A DNA stretch of 64,000 nt from Tetrapyrgos nigripes. Its lineage: Eukaryota > Basidiomycota > Agaricomycetes > Agaricales > Campanellaceae. Every line of letters starts with the position of its first letter. The first letter of the stretch is position 1. The notes below the pieces were generated by a model. The model saw only the letters and a program-made list of their open reading frames with translations. It was not told the origin of the DNA and made no database searches. The translations under genes were made by a program, and so were the position numbers. The stretch spans positions 62,001-126,000 of the forward strand of contig JAACJM010000218.1 in assembly GCA_013368315.1 (NCBI GenBank). Reading direction: 5' to 3'. Shown piece after piece: positions 23,583 to 33,924 of this stretch.

Positions 23583-25070
23583 TCAGTCTGCCAATCCTTT
23601 CGGGAGCCCTTTTCGATAGTACTTCATTAAACCTTCGTTGTTATAACCAGTATCTTTTGCGTATAACTCGAATTCGGAATTGTACTTATCTATATCTGCC
23701 AATGCTCCTTCCATTCTTATGATCTCTATCTTTGCTTGTGCTTGCGTCTTTCGGGAAGTTGGTTTGAAGTCATGCAGGAATTGATTTTTTACTTCTCGTA
23801 TTGTCCACTTCTTTTTCTTCTTCAACCCTGGTGACGACTCCTCTTCAGTGCTCCAATATTCTTCATGGCTATCACTGAAATCATCGTCTTCTTCATAAAT
23901 CTTCGCCATCATATTGTGAGCCCATCGCCCCGCTCTTTCCCCCGTGAAGAGTGTGAGGAATAATGCTATCTTCTCATTTTCTGTGGGGTATACTCCTTCG
24001 TTAAGTCGGACATAGTTGTTGAACTCGGCTAACCAGTCCTTTGCCAAATTTCGTTCTCCTGTAAACTTGTCCGGTTTTGATCCTCTTTCCTTCATAGTTT
24101 TATTTGGGAGTTGGTCAGTGTCATCATCAGAGAGGATATCGGCATCGGCGGGGGGTCTGTTTGTTCCTCCTGCAGCAGCGGTAGCTGAGGCAGGTTCGTT
24201 GTGTTCTGACATTCCAAGGTTAGAGAGGATGTTTTGAAGATCAGTTATTCGATGGGGAAAAATGGATATGGGTTCTTGGATAGCACTGGGTGTACTGTCG
24301 GATGGAGACCTCCTAAGGGGGCTTTGTGATTTGACAGGGGAGAGTGGATGTTCTGGTTCGGGAGTAGGTTCTGGTTCCTCGTGTTGTCCGGATGATTGTA
24401 TGGGTTCTAGACCGTATCCTAGTTCTGTTTGGGTGAGGACTCGATTGTGTATAGAGAGTCGGTATGGGCACGGATTGTTTTGACAGTTGTCCCACTGGTG
24501 GCTTGCCGAAACGTGGTAGTCTTTCTGTGAGGGAAACAGGTGAAGGGATACAACTGGGAATTCGGGATGTGGTGCATGATCGTGATCGGGTTCTAGGGTT
24601 TCCACTTCCAGACATGCAATAGTGCCACTCTTCGGTTTCCGAGAATAGGTGTTCCCACTGGTCGATGGGTACGTCTTCCCAATGAAATCCTTGTCGATAA
24701 TAGTCGTTTATTCTAGCGATTCGAGTTTGGTAGTACCTCTCGCGTTCTTCTTGACAGTGTTCTAAGATGTCACTGTCTTTGTAGTCGTCGTGACTGAACC
24801 AACGAGGAATAGAGACGTCTCCGAGTCGAACGAAGTAGCAAGTGTCTATAACTGCCACGTAACGTGGGGACACGTTTTCAGGGGATATCTTTATTCGGAG
24901 GTATTCGAAGACGGTTACTTCACCTTTGGCCCACGTTCTCTTATTTAGTCTGATCCAGTGGTTATCGAGTGCGATGGCGTGTTTTTGTACTGTGCTTTTA
25001 ACTTGTTGCGAGTAGTCTTTGAAGCTGTCTGAAGCCTCAATCTTATAGCAGTATTCGGGTGGGGGTCGAA
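23583..25070 (-). pseudogene. Element B Gag
   Basis: In element sense an open frame from about 25070 to 24610 (..IEASDSFKDYSQQVKSTV.., then SPRYVAVIDTCYFVRLGD) shifts frame near 24600. It continues to 23583 with a long Pro/Ser-rich linker and a retrotransposon Gag core (KPDKFTGERNLAKDWLAEF, LFTGERAGRWAHNMMA, YRKGLPKGLAD; about 24080-23585). It ends at TGA 23583 and carries on as ISYLQPQPKNLETLQRTAVK in the same frame. The N-terminal ORF of about 150 residues before the linker is not a domain I recognise. Confidence 0.8.
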
Positions 25071-25072
25071 CT

Positions 25073-25396
25073 CATAGGTTGTCAAGAAATGGTTCAAAGT
25101 TGAGAGCCAGTGTGTATGATTGGGATTTCAATTACAGAGTCGGTCGACCACCCTACTCGAATCGGCGAGTTTGGTTTTATGTCTCGAAACTGTGTAGACG
25201 AAAGATGACCTTGTGCAACAACTCCTTGAGATTGTTCACACCTGCCAACCTGTGAGGCTCCTCACACAGGGTAGTGTTGATGGGCTTGGGGGCACCGTAG
25301 GGGAGGGATAGGGAATAGGAAAGTTCGGTAATATGGAAGAGTTCGTAGTGGTTGTTGGTTCTGTTTGTGAGGTGGGTGTAAGAGAGTCTGTTCAAG
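25073..25396 (-). other. Element B 5' leader
   Basis: Lies between the 5' LTR (25397-25816) and the Gag frame. The sequence next to the LTR, in element sense CTTGAACAGACTCTCTTAC, is where the primer-binding site should be. I could not match it to a tRNA by eye. Confidence 0.4.
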
Positions 25397-25816
25397 TGTC
25401 AAGAACGTTGTCACTTAGCAAAGAACCACCCAGGTCACACAATGAACAAGATAGATTTGACAATTATAATGAGACAAGAGAGAGAGAGATATAGAGGATA
25501 ATAACGATGGAAAAGGGTGAGTAATTGACTATGCTCGACACTGCACTGTACTGAGAGTGGAGTGGAGACGAAGTGAACAGACTAAAGAACTAACTACAAG
25601 CCCGTTGGTATATATGTGAAAGAAGTGAATAAAGAGTAAGTGAATAGGTGAGAATGTCCATGGAGATAAAGATTGGAGATAGGAATCGGAGGAGATAAAT
25701 GATGTACATGTCAGATCAAGTGATGGTAACCGTAGACAAGGAAAATGATGATGAAAGAAATGAATAGTAGTCCGTGGAGTTAAGAAATAAATATGGAAGA
25801 GTGGCGATTCGTGACA
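25397..25816 (-). repeat. 5' LTR of chromovirus B
   Basis: 420 bp and the partner of 18305-18722. It is followed by the target duplication CCCAG at 25817-25821. Confidence 0.95.
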
Positions 25817-25821
25817 CCCAG

Positions 25822-28399
25822 CTCAAACTCACTCACACCAAGTTACCCCTCACACTATGACCAATCCCAATTCCAATCCTCAAGCTCAGGCTCAAAGGAC
25901 AGCAGGCATCCTTGTCTGTATAATTACAGCACGGAATATTATGATGTTGTGGATTTGTGTCAATGTATGGTTGAAGGAGGAGGTGGACTGGAAGAACGAG
26001 AGGCGTTTGGCAGAAAAGATAAGCCTACAATGGGTGAGTAGTTTGTTGTTGTAGTCCGTTAAGTTTGCTTTCGCCTCTTCCTTCCTCTTCTTTCTTCCTC
26101 TGAGACCTGGTCTTCTTTTGTATTCTTTGGTGTATGTTCTAATTCCTCTTGCCTGTCTCTTTCAGTTCATTTCCCTCTTTTTCATTTTCCTTCTTTTTTC
26201 CATTGTTTTTGGAAAATTGGAGACCAATGCTAACTATTCCCGCTTCACCTCTTCCTACATCAACTTCAACAGCCTTACCCAAACTCACCAATTTGCATCA
26301 AAGACATTATATCAGTATTGTCACCGGAGCCATAGCTGCATCACTGTATTTGTTGGGCTCAGCTTATACTCAAACCGTTCCCAACCCTAGTCACTACCAC
26401 CCTCCTCAATATGCTGCATACTTCACACTCCCATCTATGATGGTCATTGGACTATCCATTCGGATCTCCCAACCAACGCAGAACAGAAAGAAAGGCTGGA
26501 GTGGAAGGGGAGGGGAAGGGCAAAGAACTGACTGGTCAATTGTGTTGTTCAGACATTTGGACAATTGGATCCCTTTCGCTTAGATATGAGGTCTTTCCTC
26601 ACTATCTCATTTCTCCCAATTTCCCACATCCAGACCCTCTTCATCCTCTGCATCAATACCAACAGCAATGATGACAAACAGCTGCATCAACATTGGCGTT
26701 TACAAAGACCTTTCTCTGTCCATAGGTCATGACTGGAAGCAGTCGAGGACACTTAGGTTGACCACCGATTCATTCCTCCACACATCATCACTACCTTCAA
26801 GTTCTCAGGAGGGAGACTGGTTTGGTTGGAGGTTTACAGACTTCAAGCTGGAGGGCTTGGGCAGATGACTGGTTGGGTGATGGGGACAGGTATAGGTTTG
26901 AGTATCGGTATGCATATGCATACATATGTGCTTTAGAATGAGAGGCAGCAGGAGGGGATATTGGGGTTAAATGTGAGTTGCACATTTCTATTTTCCCCAA
27001 TGGTGTCCATTGACCATTTCATTACAGCAACTGCATCTAAGTGTTCTACTTGCTCTCCACCCTCACTTTTATCCATCTCTCCTCCCAGCTTTCCTTCTTC
27101 TCCCTGCTCTTCCCTCAGCCTGTCATCATCTTAAATGGTCTCTCAAATTACTCAGATGGCTTCACAATGGTATGGATTTTTCGTGTAGGGTAGGGAGTCC
27201 TGCAGACGCCGACTTCACTGGTGTACTAGTCACCTAAATCACTGAGATTAGTCCTTATGTAGGCATCAACACCACGGAAGCCAAGTGGGAGGAGAGAGGA
27301 TGAGATGATGCTAGAGAGAGACGAGGAAGGTGGCAGAGCGCAAGTACTACAGTGGAACCAAAAGGTCTAGACCTGCTTTTAACCAACCAAGTGACAATGT
27401 AGTATATACTGTATGTTGCCTTGAGTATATCAATCTCGTTGAGCTTGAAATGCCATTTCTGAGTGCTGAGCACTGATTTCGATTTTTAGTGGTTTACCAC
27501 TGCCTCATTTCTCAATCTCATCAACTGCTCCAGTGTTCATTATGGGGATCCCTGTAGCGCTCTGTGTTCTATGCTGATGGTCCTGGGGTTGTCTTGGGGT
27601 CTTAGGCTCACTGAAATCAAGTTTGCTATGTGTTCAAGTTGCATATATAAGGTCACTGGAATTCACAATCCTCTGCAGCACTAGCATTCGAACCCAGCTG
27701 CTCTGACAGATATCCAGGTTCCAAGTCTCTAATCATGCATGTATCTCGAGCTGCCTATGGGTTTTCCCAGACTCTCCTCCTCTCCCTCTTGCCATTTACA
27801 AGGCTGAAGAATGAGGACGAGTTCTTAACACTGCGTTTCTGCATGTGGCTATGTTGAGTCTGTTTCAATCATTCTGTCCAAAAAAAAATCTGATTTTCTC
27901 CAGGACCAGCCCCTATTCTTCATAGTACACACTAAGTGCAGTACTTTTCTCTGCTTTCTCAGAAATTAAACCAGTATTACACATGCCCATTTTGCATTGA
28001 CTTTCTTGACTGAACCGGTGTGTAGCAGCTACCAGACTCATTCTCACCATGCTTTAGTGCTGGCCCACCCCTTTCATCCAACCAATGATGCTGTTATCCA
28101 TTCTCCCTCACCACCCTGTGCTTTCTCTCCAGATATCCTCTCCTGTTGCCCTCCTCTTCCCATCAAACATACTTTCTGACACTAGCATCCTTTCCAGTTC
28201 ACCTGTCTGTTGAGAAAAGCCCATCATTTCTCTCACAAGCTCTCATAGTTCATATATGTCAAATCTCTGTTAAGCCAGTTTTTATACATCATATTCTGGT
28301 TTCTTTGTGCTCAAACTATTGCTGGACGCTCCCTCCATTACTTCCTATGGTTTTTTCTCATGTACTCTCTGTAGGCACCTTAATATACACTTTGCAACT
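25822..28399. other. Non-coding body of the 11.4-kb insertion
   Basis: 2.6 kb with only short open frames, C/T-rich tracts (26050-26210, 27030-27120, 28000-28200) and no recognised protein domain. A frame at 25857-26054 carries a hydrophobic helix (ILVCIITARNIMMLWICVNV) and ends at a GTGAGT, so it may be an exon of a captured gene. This is weak. Confidence 0.3.
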
Positions 28400-28481
28400 T
28401 GTGCACACAATTTTGAGCCAACTGCTCTGCGCACGCTTACTAAGCCACATGTGGCTTCTGGTGGCTCTGCGCAAGCTCTCT
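28400..28481 (-). repeat. Right inverted repeat of the 11.4-kb insertion
   Basis: Reverse complement of 17137-17218. It includes the perfect palindrome AGCCACATGTGGCT at about 28443-28456. A further 103 bp (28482-28584) separates it from the TATT duplication. Confidence 0.88.
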
Positions 28482-28584
28482 GTTTTCTTTGTTTATTTGA
28501 TGAGCTATTGAGGTAGATATTTGCTAGTATTTACCTGAGCATTTTGTGTGTAGATAGTTCAATTGATCATTTTTCATTTTTCTC

Positions 28585-29545
28585 TATTTGCAAAACATGG
28601 GTTACCGATAGATATTATATTGGATTGAGAAACTCTTTTTTGTATCCAAATTTTGGCAAGCGCTCTGCGAATTACTAGAAATCAAAACCCAATTATCCAC
28701 ATCATACCACCCGGAGACAGACAGCCAAACTGTGAGAGTAAATCAAATACTAGAGCAATATCTGTGAGTATTCGTAAATTATGACCAAAATGACTGGGAA
28801 TAATATTTACCCCTCGCTGAGTTCATTTACAACAACACACCTCACATGACAACGAACATAACCCTATTCTTTGCAAATAAAGGCTATCACCCTCGAATGA
28901 CAATCAGAATTGCTAATCTCAAAAACCATGCAGCACAGATGAAGGCAGCAGATCTACAGAAACTAATGAATACTTGAAAGAGCAAATTAACATCGTTAAC
29001 AATACTTACAAATTCTACATGGATAGAAATCAAGAACAGGAACCCATCGACTGGGAAGAAGGAACAAAAGTATGGCTGAACAGCAAGAATATCAAAACAA
29101 AAAGACTGGCCAAGAAACTGGATTACAAACGATTTGGACCCTTTCAGATTGTGAAAAAGGTTTCTAGCCACACCTGTCAGCTCAAATTGCCCAACACTAT
29201 GAAGGGTATTCATGATGTTTTTCATGTTGACCTTCTTTCTAGAGTACATCCCAACGAGTTCCCATCCAGAAAACAACCACCACCACAACCCATGAAGTAG
29301 AAGGAGAATAGGAGTATGAAGTTAAAGAAATATTGGACTCAAGAAGGGTCAGACGACAGGTGGAATACTTAGTAAGATGGGAAGGGTATGGGCTGGAGGA
29401 GGACACTTATGAGCTAATCACAAACCTTACCAATGCCTTTGAAGCCTTACAAACATTTAAATGTCTACATCCAGAAAAGCTGCACATTACTGAGAAGCAG
29501 ATGGATGCTTTAAAGGGGAGGAAAAAGACCAACAAACAAGCATAA
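28585..29545 (+). pseudogene. Element A integrase, part 2, with chromodomain
   Basis: It resumes as [15 protein letters not shown] at 28626 stands where the family has SDRG. The core then continues: [34 protein letters not shown] and DWE-TAA-YLPLAEFIYNN. The GPF/Y module (RLAKKLDYKRFGPFQIVKKV, about 29100-29165) and FHVDLLSRVHP follow. The chromodomain is EYEVKEILDSRRVRRQ, then VEYLVRWEGYGLEEDTYEL (about 29317-29415). Interruptions: TGA 28626 and 28766, TAA about 28802, TAG about 29315, plus frameshifts. It ends KKTNKQA-stop at 29545, eight bases before YR-2. Confidence 0.85.
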
Positions 29546-29552
29546 AAAATTC

Positions 29553-29823
29553 TTAAAGTCCCTTTACAAAGGACTAATCATCGCAGTGAGTACTCTTAAA
29601 TATTTCTCTGACCTCCCCTCGCTCAATGCCCTGTGCGTAGGACCTCATTGCTGTCCATTGTCTGCCTCCGCAGCTTCAAGTGTTGACGCCTCAGGGCTAC
29701 ATACCCATTATGCCTCCGAGGCTTATCATACACGTCTCCGGACCTCAAACACCATCAGATACGCTATATTTCATCTCTTACATGTTTCTTTTTCTTACTC
29801 CCTTCTTTCTTTACATGTTTCTC
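29553..29823 (+). repeat. YR-2 split direct repeat A1
   Basis: Starts TTAAAGTCCCTTTACAAAGG and repeats at 33154-33424 with very few differences. Confidence 0.92.
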
Positions 29824-29854
29824 CAAAGCGGAGCTCACATCAAAGATAAGTGCG

Positions 29855-31732
29855 ATGCCGGAAAGAGGTGAGAAGAGTTGGGTGATGAAAGTGAGAAAGA
29901 GTTTGGAGAGGCGACCGAGGTTCTTGAGGGATTTGGTTTGGGGTGAGGAAGAAGTTGGGAGTAATGGAAAAGGGATGGGAAGGTTGACATTGGCAGACGC
30001 GACAGAGGAGATGGAACCATTACCGGATGTGCCGGATCAGGAGAAAGTGAATTCAATTGCTTTGAATACGATCAGGGACAATCGAGATCTATTTTGAATT
30101 ACCACCCCTATCAATGTTGATCGTTTAGAAGAACTCTCAAAGGCTCATCCTAACTGTCCATGGGTAGATTCGGTTTTTCGAGGGCTTCGCGATGGATACT
30201 GGCCTTGGGCTGACTACTCTAACTCAGATATTCCAACTATCTTGGACAGGTCATACCCTTTAAAGGATCTGGCACATATCAACTTTGCAATCGAACAACG
30301 CGACGTTGAGATTAGTAAAGGTCGTTTCTCTCGATCTTTCCCAGACCTTCTCCCTGGCATGCATGCTGTTCCTGTTGTGGTCATTCCCAAGCCCAATTCC
30401 GACAAACTTCGCATGACAGTCCATCACAGCACTAATCCGTTTTCCATTAACTCAATGATTGACAAGAGCAAGGTGTCCATTCCCCTCGACAATCTTCATG
30501 ACCTCGGAGCAGCTTTGATTTGGTGGAGAATATTATATGGTTATGTGAAGTTAGTAGTTTGGAAATCAGACGTGTTGGAGGCATACAGGAGATCACCCAT
30601 GCATCCATTGTGGCAGATCAAGCAGGTCGTACGTATAGGGGATACGTTCAATGTGGACCATTGCAACAATTTTGGAAACAGGGGAGCTGGAGGTATTCAT
30701 GGGTCATGGATGGGTCTGGTGGGTTGGATAGCGAAGTATGTGAAGGGTATTGACGATGTATTCACATATGTGGATGATAATTTTGGGTTTGAGGAAGCAG
30801 CAAAGATGGTTTGGTATGAGAAAGGAGGGCGTATGATGCCAGAGAAACAGAAGAGATTGCTGGAGCTGTGGGACGAGCTAGGAGTTCTGCACAATGATCC
30901 AAAACAGATCTACGGTGACGTACTTGTTATTATTGGTTTTGAAGTTGATTCGAATGCTATGACAATCTCAATACCTCCTCCCTCAAAAGCAGAACTTGTG
31001 ACGGCTATCAGAACCTTTGCAACCCCAAAACAACGACATACCCTTCGCGAATTTCAAGAGATCGGTGGGTGGTGCAACTGGGCGTTCAACGTGTATCCTC
31101 TACTCCATCCCGGCTTGTCCTGGCTTTATCACAAGATTTCGGGCAAGACAGAAGCGAAGGCCCCTCTTTGGGTCAGTTTGGCCATGTGTCGAGAGCTTGT
31201 TTGGATGGCCAATCATATGGAGAAGTTAGATGGGGTTAGGATGTTGCAGGCAGAAGATTGGGGAATTGAGGATGCAGAGGTTATTCTTTTCTGTGATGCT
31301 TGCCCTTCAGGAATGGGTTTCTGGTGTGAACTCGGTAACGTTATTCTTGGATTTCAATGCGCAATAGATGATCGTTCACATGGTATTTTCTATTTCGAGG
31401 CCCTAGCAGTGTTGTCAGCTTTGGTGTTCGCACTACAATCATCGTTTCCCTGTCCCTCTCGCATCACGATATTCACGGACAACTCGAATACTGTTAACAT
31501 GTTCAATTCGTTGAAGGCAACTCCTATTTACAACCCCATCCTGATGACTGTCGTCGATCTCTTGCTTGGGTACAATGCTCAACTACGCGTATATCACATT
31601 CCTGGTTCCGAAAACCATATCGCCGACTCGCTTTCTCGCTTTAATAACGACGCAGTCTATAATGCCACATTGTCAATCATTATCAACCCCTTCACACCCC
31701 CTCGAGTGACGCTGGGGGCAGATCTATCATGA
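29855..31732 (+). pseudogene. YR-2 reverse transcriptase / RNase H, one TGA from intact
   Basis: One frame from MPERGEKSWVMKVRKSLERR to 31732 is broken only by TGA at 30095 (RDLF-TGA-ITTPINVDR). The segment around it (HPNCPWVDSVFRGLRDGYWPWAD) is typical of the RT of fungal YR elements. RT: DVLEAYRRSPMHPLWQIKQV, then the catalytic Y-V-D-D in VFTYVDDNFGFEEA (about 30765). RNase H: VILFCDACPSGMGFW (about 31290), FTDNSNTVNMF (about 31480) and SENHIADSLSRF (about 31610). The stop codon overlaps the start of the recombinase ORF (ATGA at 31729-31732). If 30095 was CGA, the ORF would encode about 625 residues. Confidence 0.88.
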
Positions 31733-33021
31733 GCACATCATTGGGCGAGTCCAGGCGTAGAGTGAAGAAGAGAGAGGTCTGGACTCGAGAGAAGTTGGTG
31801 CAGGAAAGAGCGATAGCACTGGGTTACAGCACGGATCCGAGGACGAAGAGCTCATATTCATCAGCAACAGAATCATACTGTCCCATTTCGTTCAATTCGC
31901 GAGTCACACGTCACGTACCCCCCAAAATTCGCGAAAAAAATCGGCCATCACGCGAAATCTCTGCCAAGATACCTTCCAAAACTGGCAATTTCTCTGTCAA
32001 ATTTCGCGAAATTTCGCGGAAAAAAGCTCGAGTCACTGCTCACGCCGCAGTTTTCGCGGTCAAAAAATTCGCGAGGGCATGTCACGGTCACGATGCCCTC
32101 GCGAATTGAACGAAATGGGACAGTATATACAATTTTGTCAAAATCATGACTTTGATATCGAACTGATGGAGGACACATTCAGCTTCTACGTGGCTTACAT
32201 GTGTCATTTCATCAAACCTCCTTCCGTCTCCACTTACTTGTCTGGCATCTGTGATCAGCTCGAACCAATATACCCGAATGTCCGACAGATCCGTATGAGC
32301 AAACTGGTGACAAAAACGCTGAAGGGTTGTAGGAAAAGACATTTATATTTGAAGAGGCAGAAAAGAGCGTTGGAAAGGGAAGAATTGACTGGGGTTTTTC
32401 AGGATTTGAAGGGTTCTGTGGATCACGACGACTTGCTGTTCTTGGTGATTTTGTTCATTGGATTTTTGGCAGTGATGAGGCTTGGGGAATTGGTATGGCC
32501 AGATGCCGTGGCACACAGGGAGCTCTGGAAGGTGGTTATGCGCTCATCTTTGACAATTGAACTGGATCACATCGCCTTCATTCTCCCTACTCATAAATCA
32601 GATCAGCAGTTTGATGGGAACAAGATAGTGGTGAAGGCAACAGGTGAAGAGGATTGTCCAGTGAAGATCGTGAACTACTACGTGGAGTCCTGAGATCGCT
32701 TATTCCCTGCTCATCCAAATCTTTTTGCACGAAAAGAGGTTCTATACCAACTAGACAATGGTTCATCAGACGGTTGCGACATTACTTCCCAGAGGGTGTT
32801 GCCGGTCACTCTTTATGATCAGGAGGTGCAACTCATTATGCGTTGGAAGGATATTCTTGGGTCGCTGGTCCTCAGATTCGTTTAGGTTGTACATACGCAA
32901 ACACCCTCTTTTCTTCACTGCACTTTTGGCAAAAAGGACGAAATAGGAACTTTCTCGACTCTCATGAACATCTTTTCCCCCCCCTTCACATCAACTCCTT
33001 TTTCACATCATTCCTTAGGCC
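31729..33021 (+). pseudogene. YR-2 tyrosine recombinase, interrupted by a MITE and TGA codons
   Basis: It starts at the ATG overlapping the RT stop. The N-terminal core-binding half is split by a 246-bp MITE (31878-32123). Skipping the MITE and one TA gives ..SATESY-IQFCQNHDFDIEL in frame, followed by SFYVAYMCHFIKPPSVSTYL. The catalytic half has ILFIGFLAVMRLGELVWPD (about 32445-32500), VES-TGA-DRLFPAHPNLF (TGA 32691, family S-R-D), the box II motif GHSL-TGA-SGGATHYA (TGA at 32816, exactly the catalytic Arg of HSLRSGGAT), and after a frameshift RWSSDSFRLYIRKHP (about 32860-32910) with the nucleophile tyrosine. Confidence 0.85.
31878..32123. mobile_element. 246-bp MITE with perfect 26-bp terminal inverted repeats, TA duplication
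   Basis: The left end CTGTCCCATTTCGTTCAATT continues CGCGAG. The right end is its exact reverse complement (32098-32123). It is flanked by TA on both sides (31876-31877 and 32124-32125), as in Tc1/mariner-type insertion. Removing it plus one TA restores the YR-2 recombinase frame. The interior repeats TTCGCGAA-like words at least six times and keeps many CG dinucleotides, unlike its surroundings. It has no coding capacity. Confidence 0.93.
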
Positions 33022-33028
33022 TCTTAGT

Positions 33029-33147
33029 GCCTTTTGAGTCTCGCTCACAAATATACCCAGGGGAGTTGCTGTTTCAGGACTCCCCGTGATTCGCCTATTC
33101 CATACTTCTACGAGAAATCTTCTCGTACGATCTGCAAGATGATTAGT
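33029..33147 (+). repeat. YR-2 split direct repeat B1
   Basis: 119 bp starting GCCTTTTGAGTCTCGCTCAC; second copy at 33681-33799. Six bases separate it from A2. Confidence 0.9.
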
Positions 33148-33153
33148 TTTATT

Positions 33154-33424
33154 TTAAAGTCCCTTTACAAAGGACTAATCATCGCAGTGAGTACTCTTAA
33201 ATATTTCTCTGACCTCCCCTCGCTCAACGCCCTGTGCGTAGGACCTCATTGCTGTCCATTGTCTGCCTCCCCGGCTTCAAGTATTGACGCCTCAGGGCTA
33301 CATACCCATTATGCCTCCGAGGCTTATCATACACGTCTCCGGACCTCAAACACCATCAGATACGCTATATTTCATCTCTTACATGTTTCTTTTTCTTACT
33401 CCCTTCTTTCTTTACATGTTTCTC
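33154..33424 (+). repeat. YR-2 split direct repeat A2
   Basis: 271-bp copy of A1. The A2-B2 spacer, 33425-33680, is C/T-rich and non-coding. Confidence 0.92.
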
Positions 33425-33680
33425 TTTCTGACTCTTCTTTCTATACAAGTTTCATATTTTATTTCATCTTACCATAGTACTTGATATCACCTCGAGAGAC
33501 TCGCATTCTTTATCCTTCTCATCCTCATCTTTGCTTCACGAGTCTCTCGGGTATGTGCATACATTATCCTTTTCATTCTCATCTGATTTACAAGTCAGAA
33601 CAGTAGTATTATCATACCAGCTTCTCGCATTACCCTCCCACCTCTCCCCTATTTACTTGATCACTGTTTCTCATGTATGC

Positions 33681-33799
33681 GCCTTTTGAGTCTCGCTCAC
33701 GAATATACCCAGGGGAGTCGCTGTTTCAGGACTCCCCGTGATTCGCCTATTCCATACTTCTATGAGAAATCTTCTCATACGATCCACAAGATGATTAGT
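33681..33799 (+). repeat. YR-2 split direct repeat B2 (right end)
   Basis: 119-bp copy of B1. CATAAA occurs just outside both ends of the element (about 29541 and 33803), which may be the shared target sequence. Confidence 0.85.
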
Positions 33800-33924
33800 G
33801 ATCATAAAGAAAGTACTAAAGTAATTAACGAAACCCCACCTCCATAACAATCATCTCTTCACTATAAGAAACCAACAAATGGAAATCAGTTAAGAATATT
33901 AGCAAATGGAAGCTAGAAAAACAC

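Larger units (their letters stand above)
18305..25816 (-). mobile_element. Chromovirus B, full length with both LTRs and target duplication
   Basis: Minus-strand Ty3-type element, 7.5 kb. LTRs are 18305-18722 and 25397-25816 (418 and 420 bp), each TGTCAAG...GTGACA in plus-strand reading. The host repeat CCCAG flanks it (18300-18304 and 25817-25821). A purine-rich tract (AAGAAGGGGGTAG in element sense) adjoins the 3' LTR at 18722. Order in element sense: Gag, protease, RT, RNase H, integrase, chromodomain. The LTRs differ at about a dozen sites plus one 2-bp indel, and more than half of the differences are CG versus TG/CA. Pol is broken almost only by TGA codons and two or three frameshifts. 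Confidence 0.95.
17137..28584. mobile_element. 11.4-kb insertion in integrase of A; about 3.9 kb without nested element B
   Basis: It is bounded by the 4-bp direct repeat TATT (17133-17136 and 28585-28588). Deleting it with one TATT restores ..KYVFAKHGLP. Its left end starts AGAGAGCTTGTGCAGAGCC. A matching inverted copy of about 80 bp lies at about 28400-28481, 103 bp inside the right end. Element B (18305-25816) is nested inside. The remaining sequence, 17220-18304 and 25822-28399, has no recognised protein. One frame at 25857-26054 has a hydrophobic stretch followed by a GT, possibly a captured exon. The class is unknown; the 4-bp duplication and offset inverted repeat fit no standard family that I can name. 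Confidence 0.75.
29553..33799 (+). mobile_element. YR-2: second tyrosine-recombinase retrotransposon with split direct repeats
   Basis: Split direct repeats in the order A1 (29553-29823, 271 bp), ORFs, B1 (33029-33147, 119 bp), A2 (33154-33424, 271 bp), B2 (33681-33799, 119 bp). A and B copies have equal lengths and are nearly identical, so this element is younger than YR-1. It encodes one RT-RNase H ORF with a single TGA and a recombinase ORF holding a 246-bp MITE and two CGA-to-TGA stops. It sits right after the chromodomain of element A. Its repeats share no sequence with those of YR-1, so it is a separate family with the same architecture. Confidence 0.9.
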
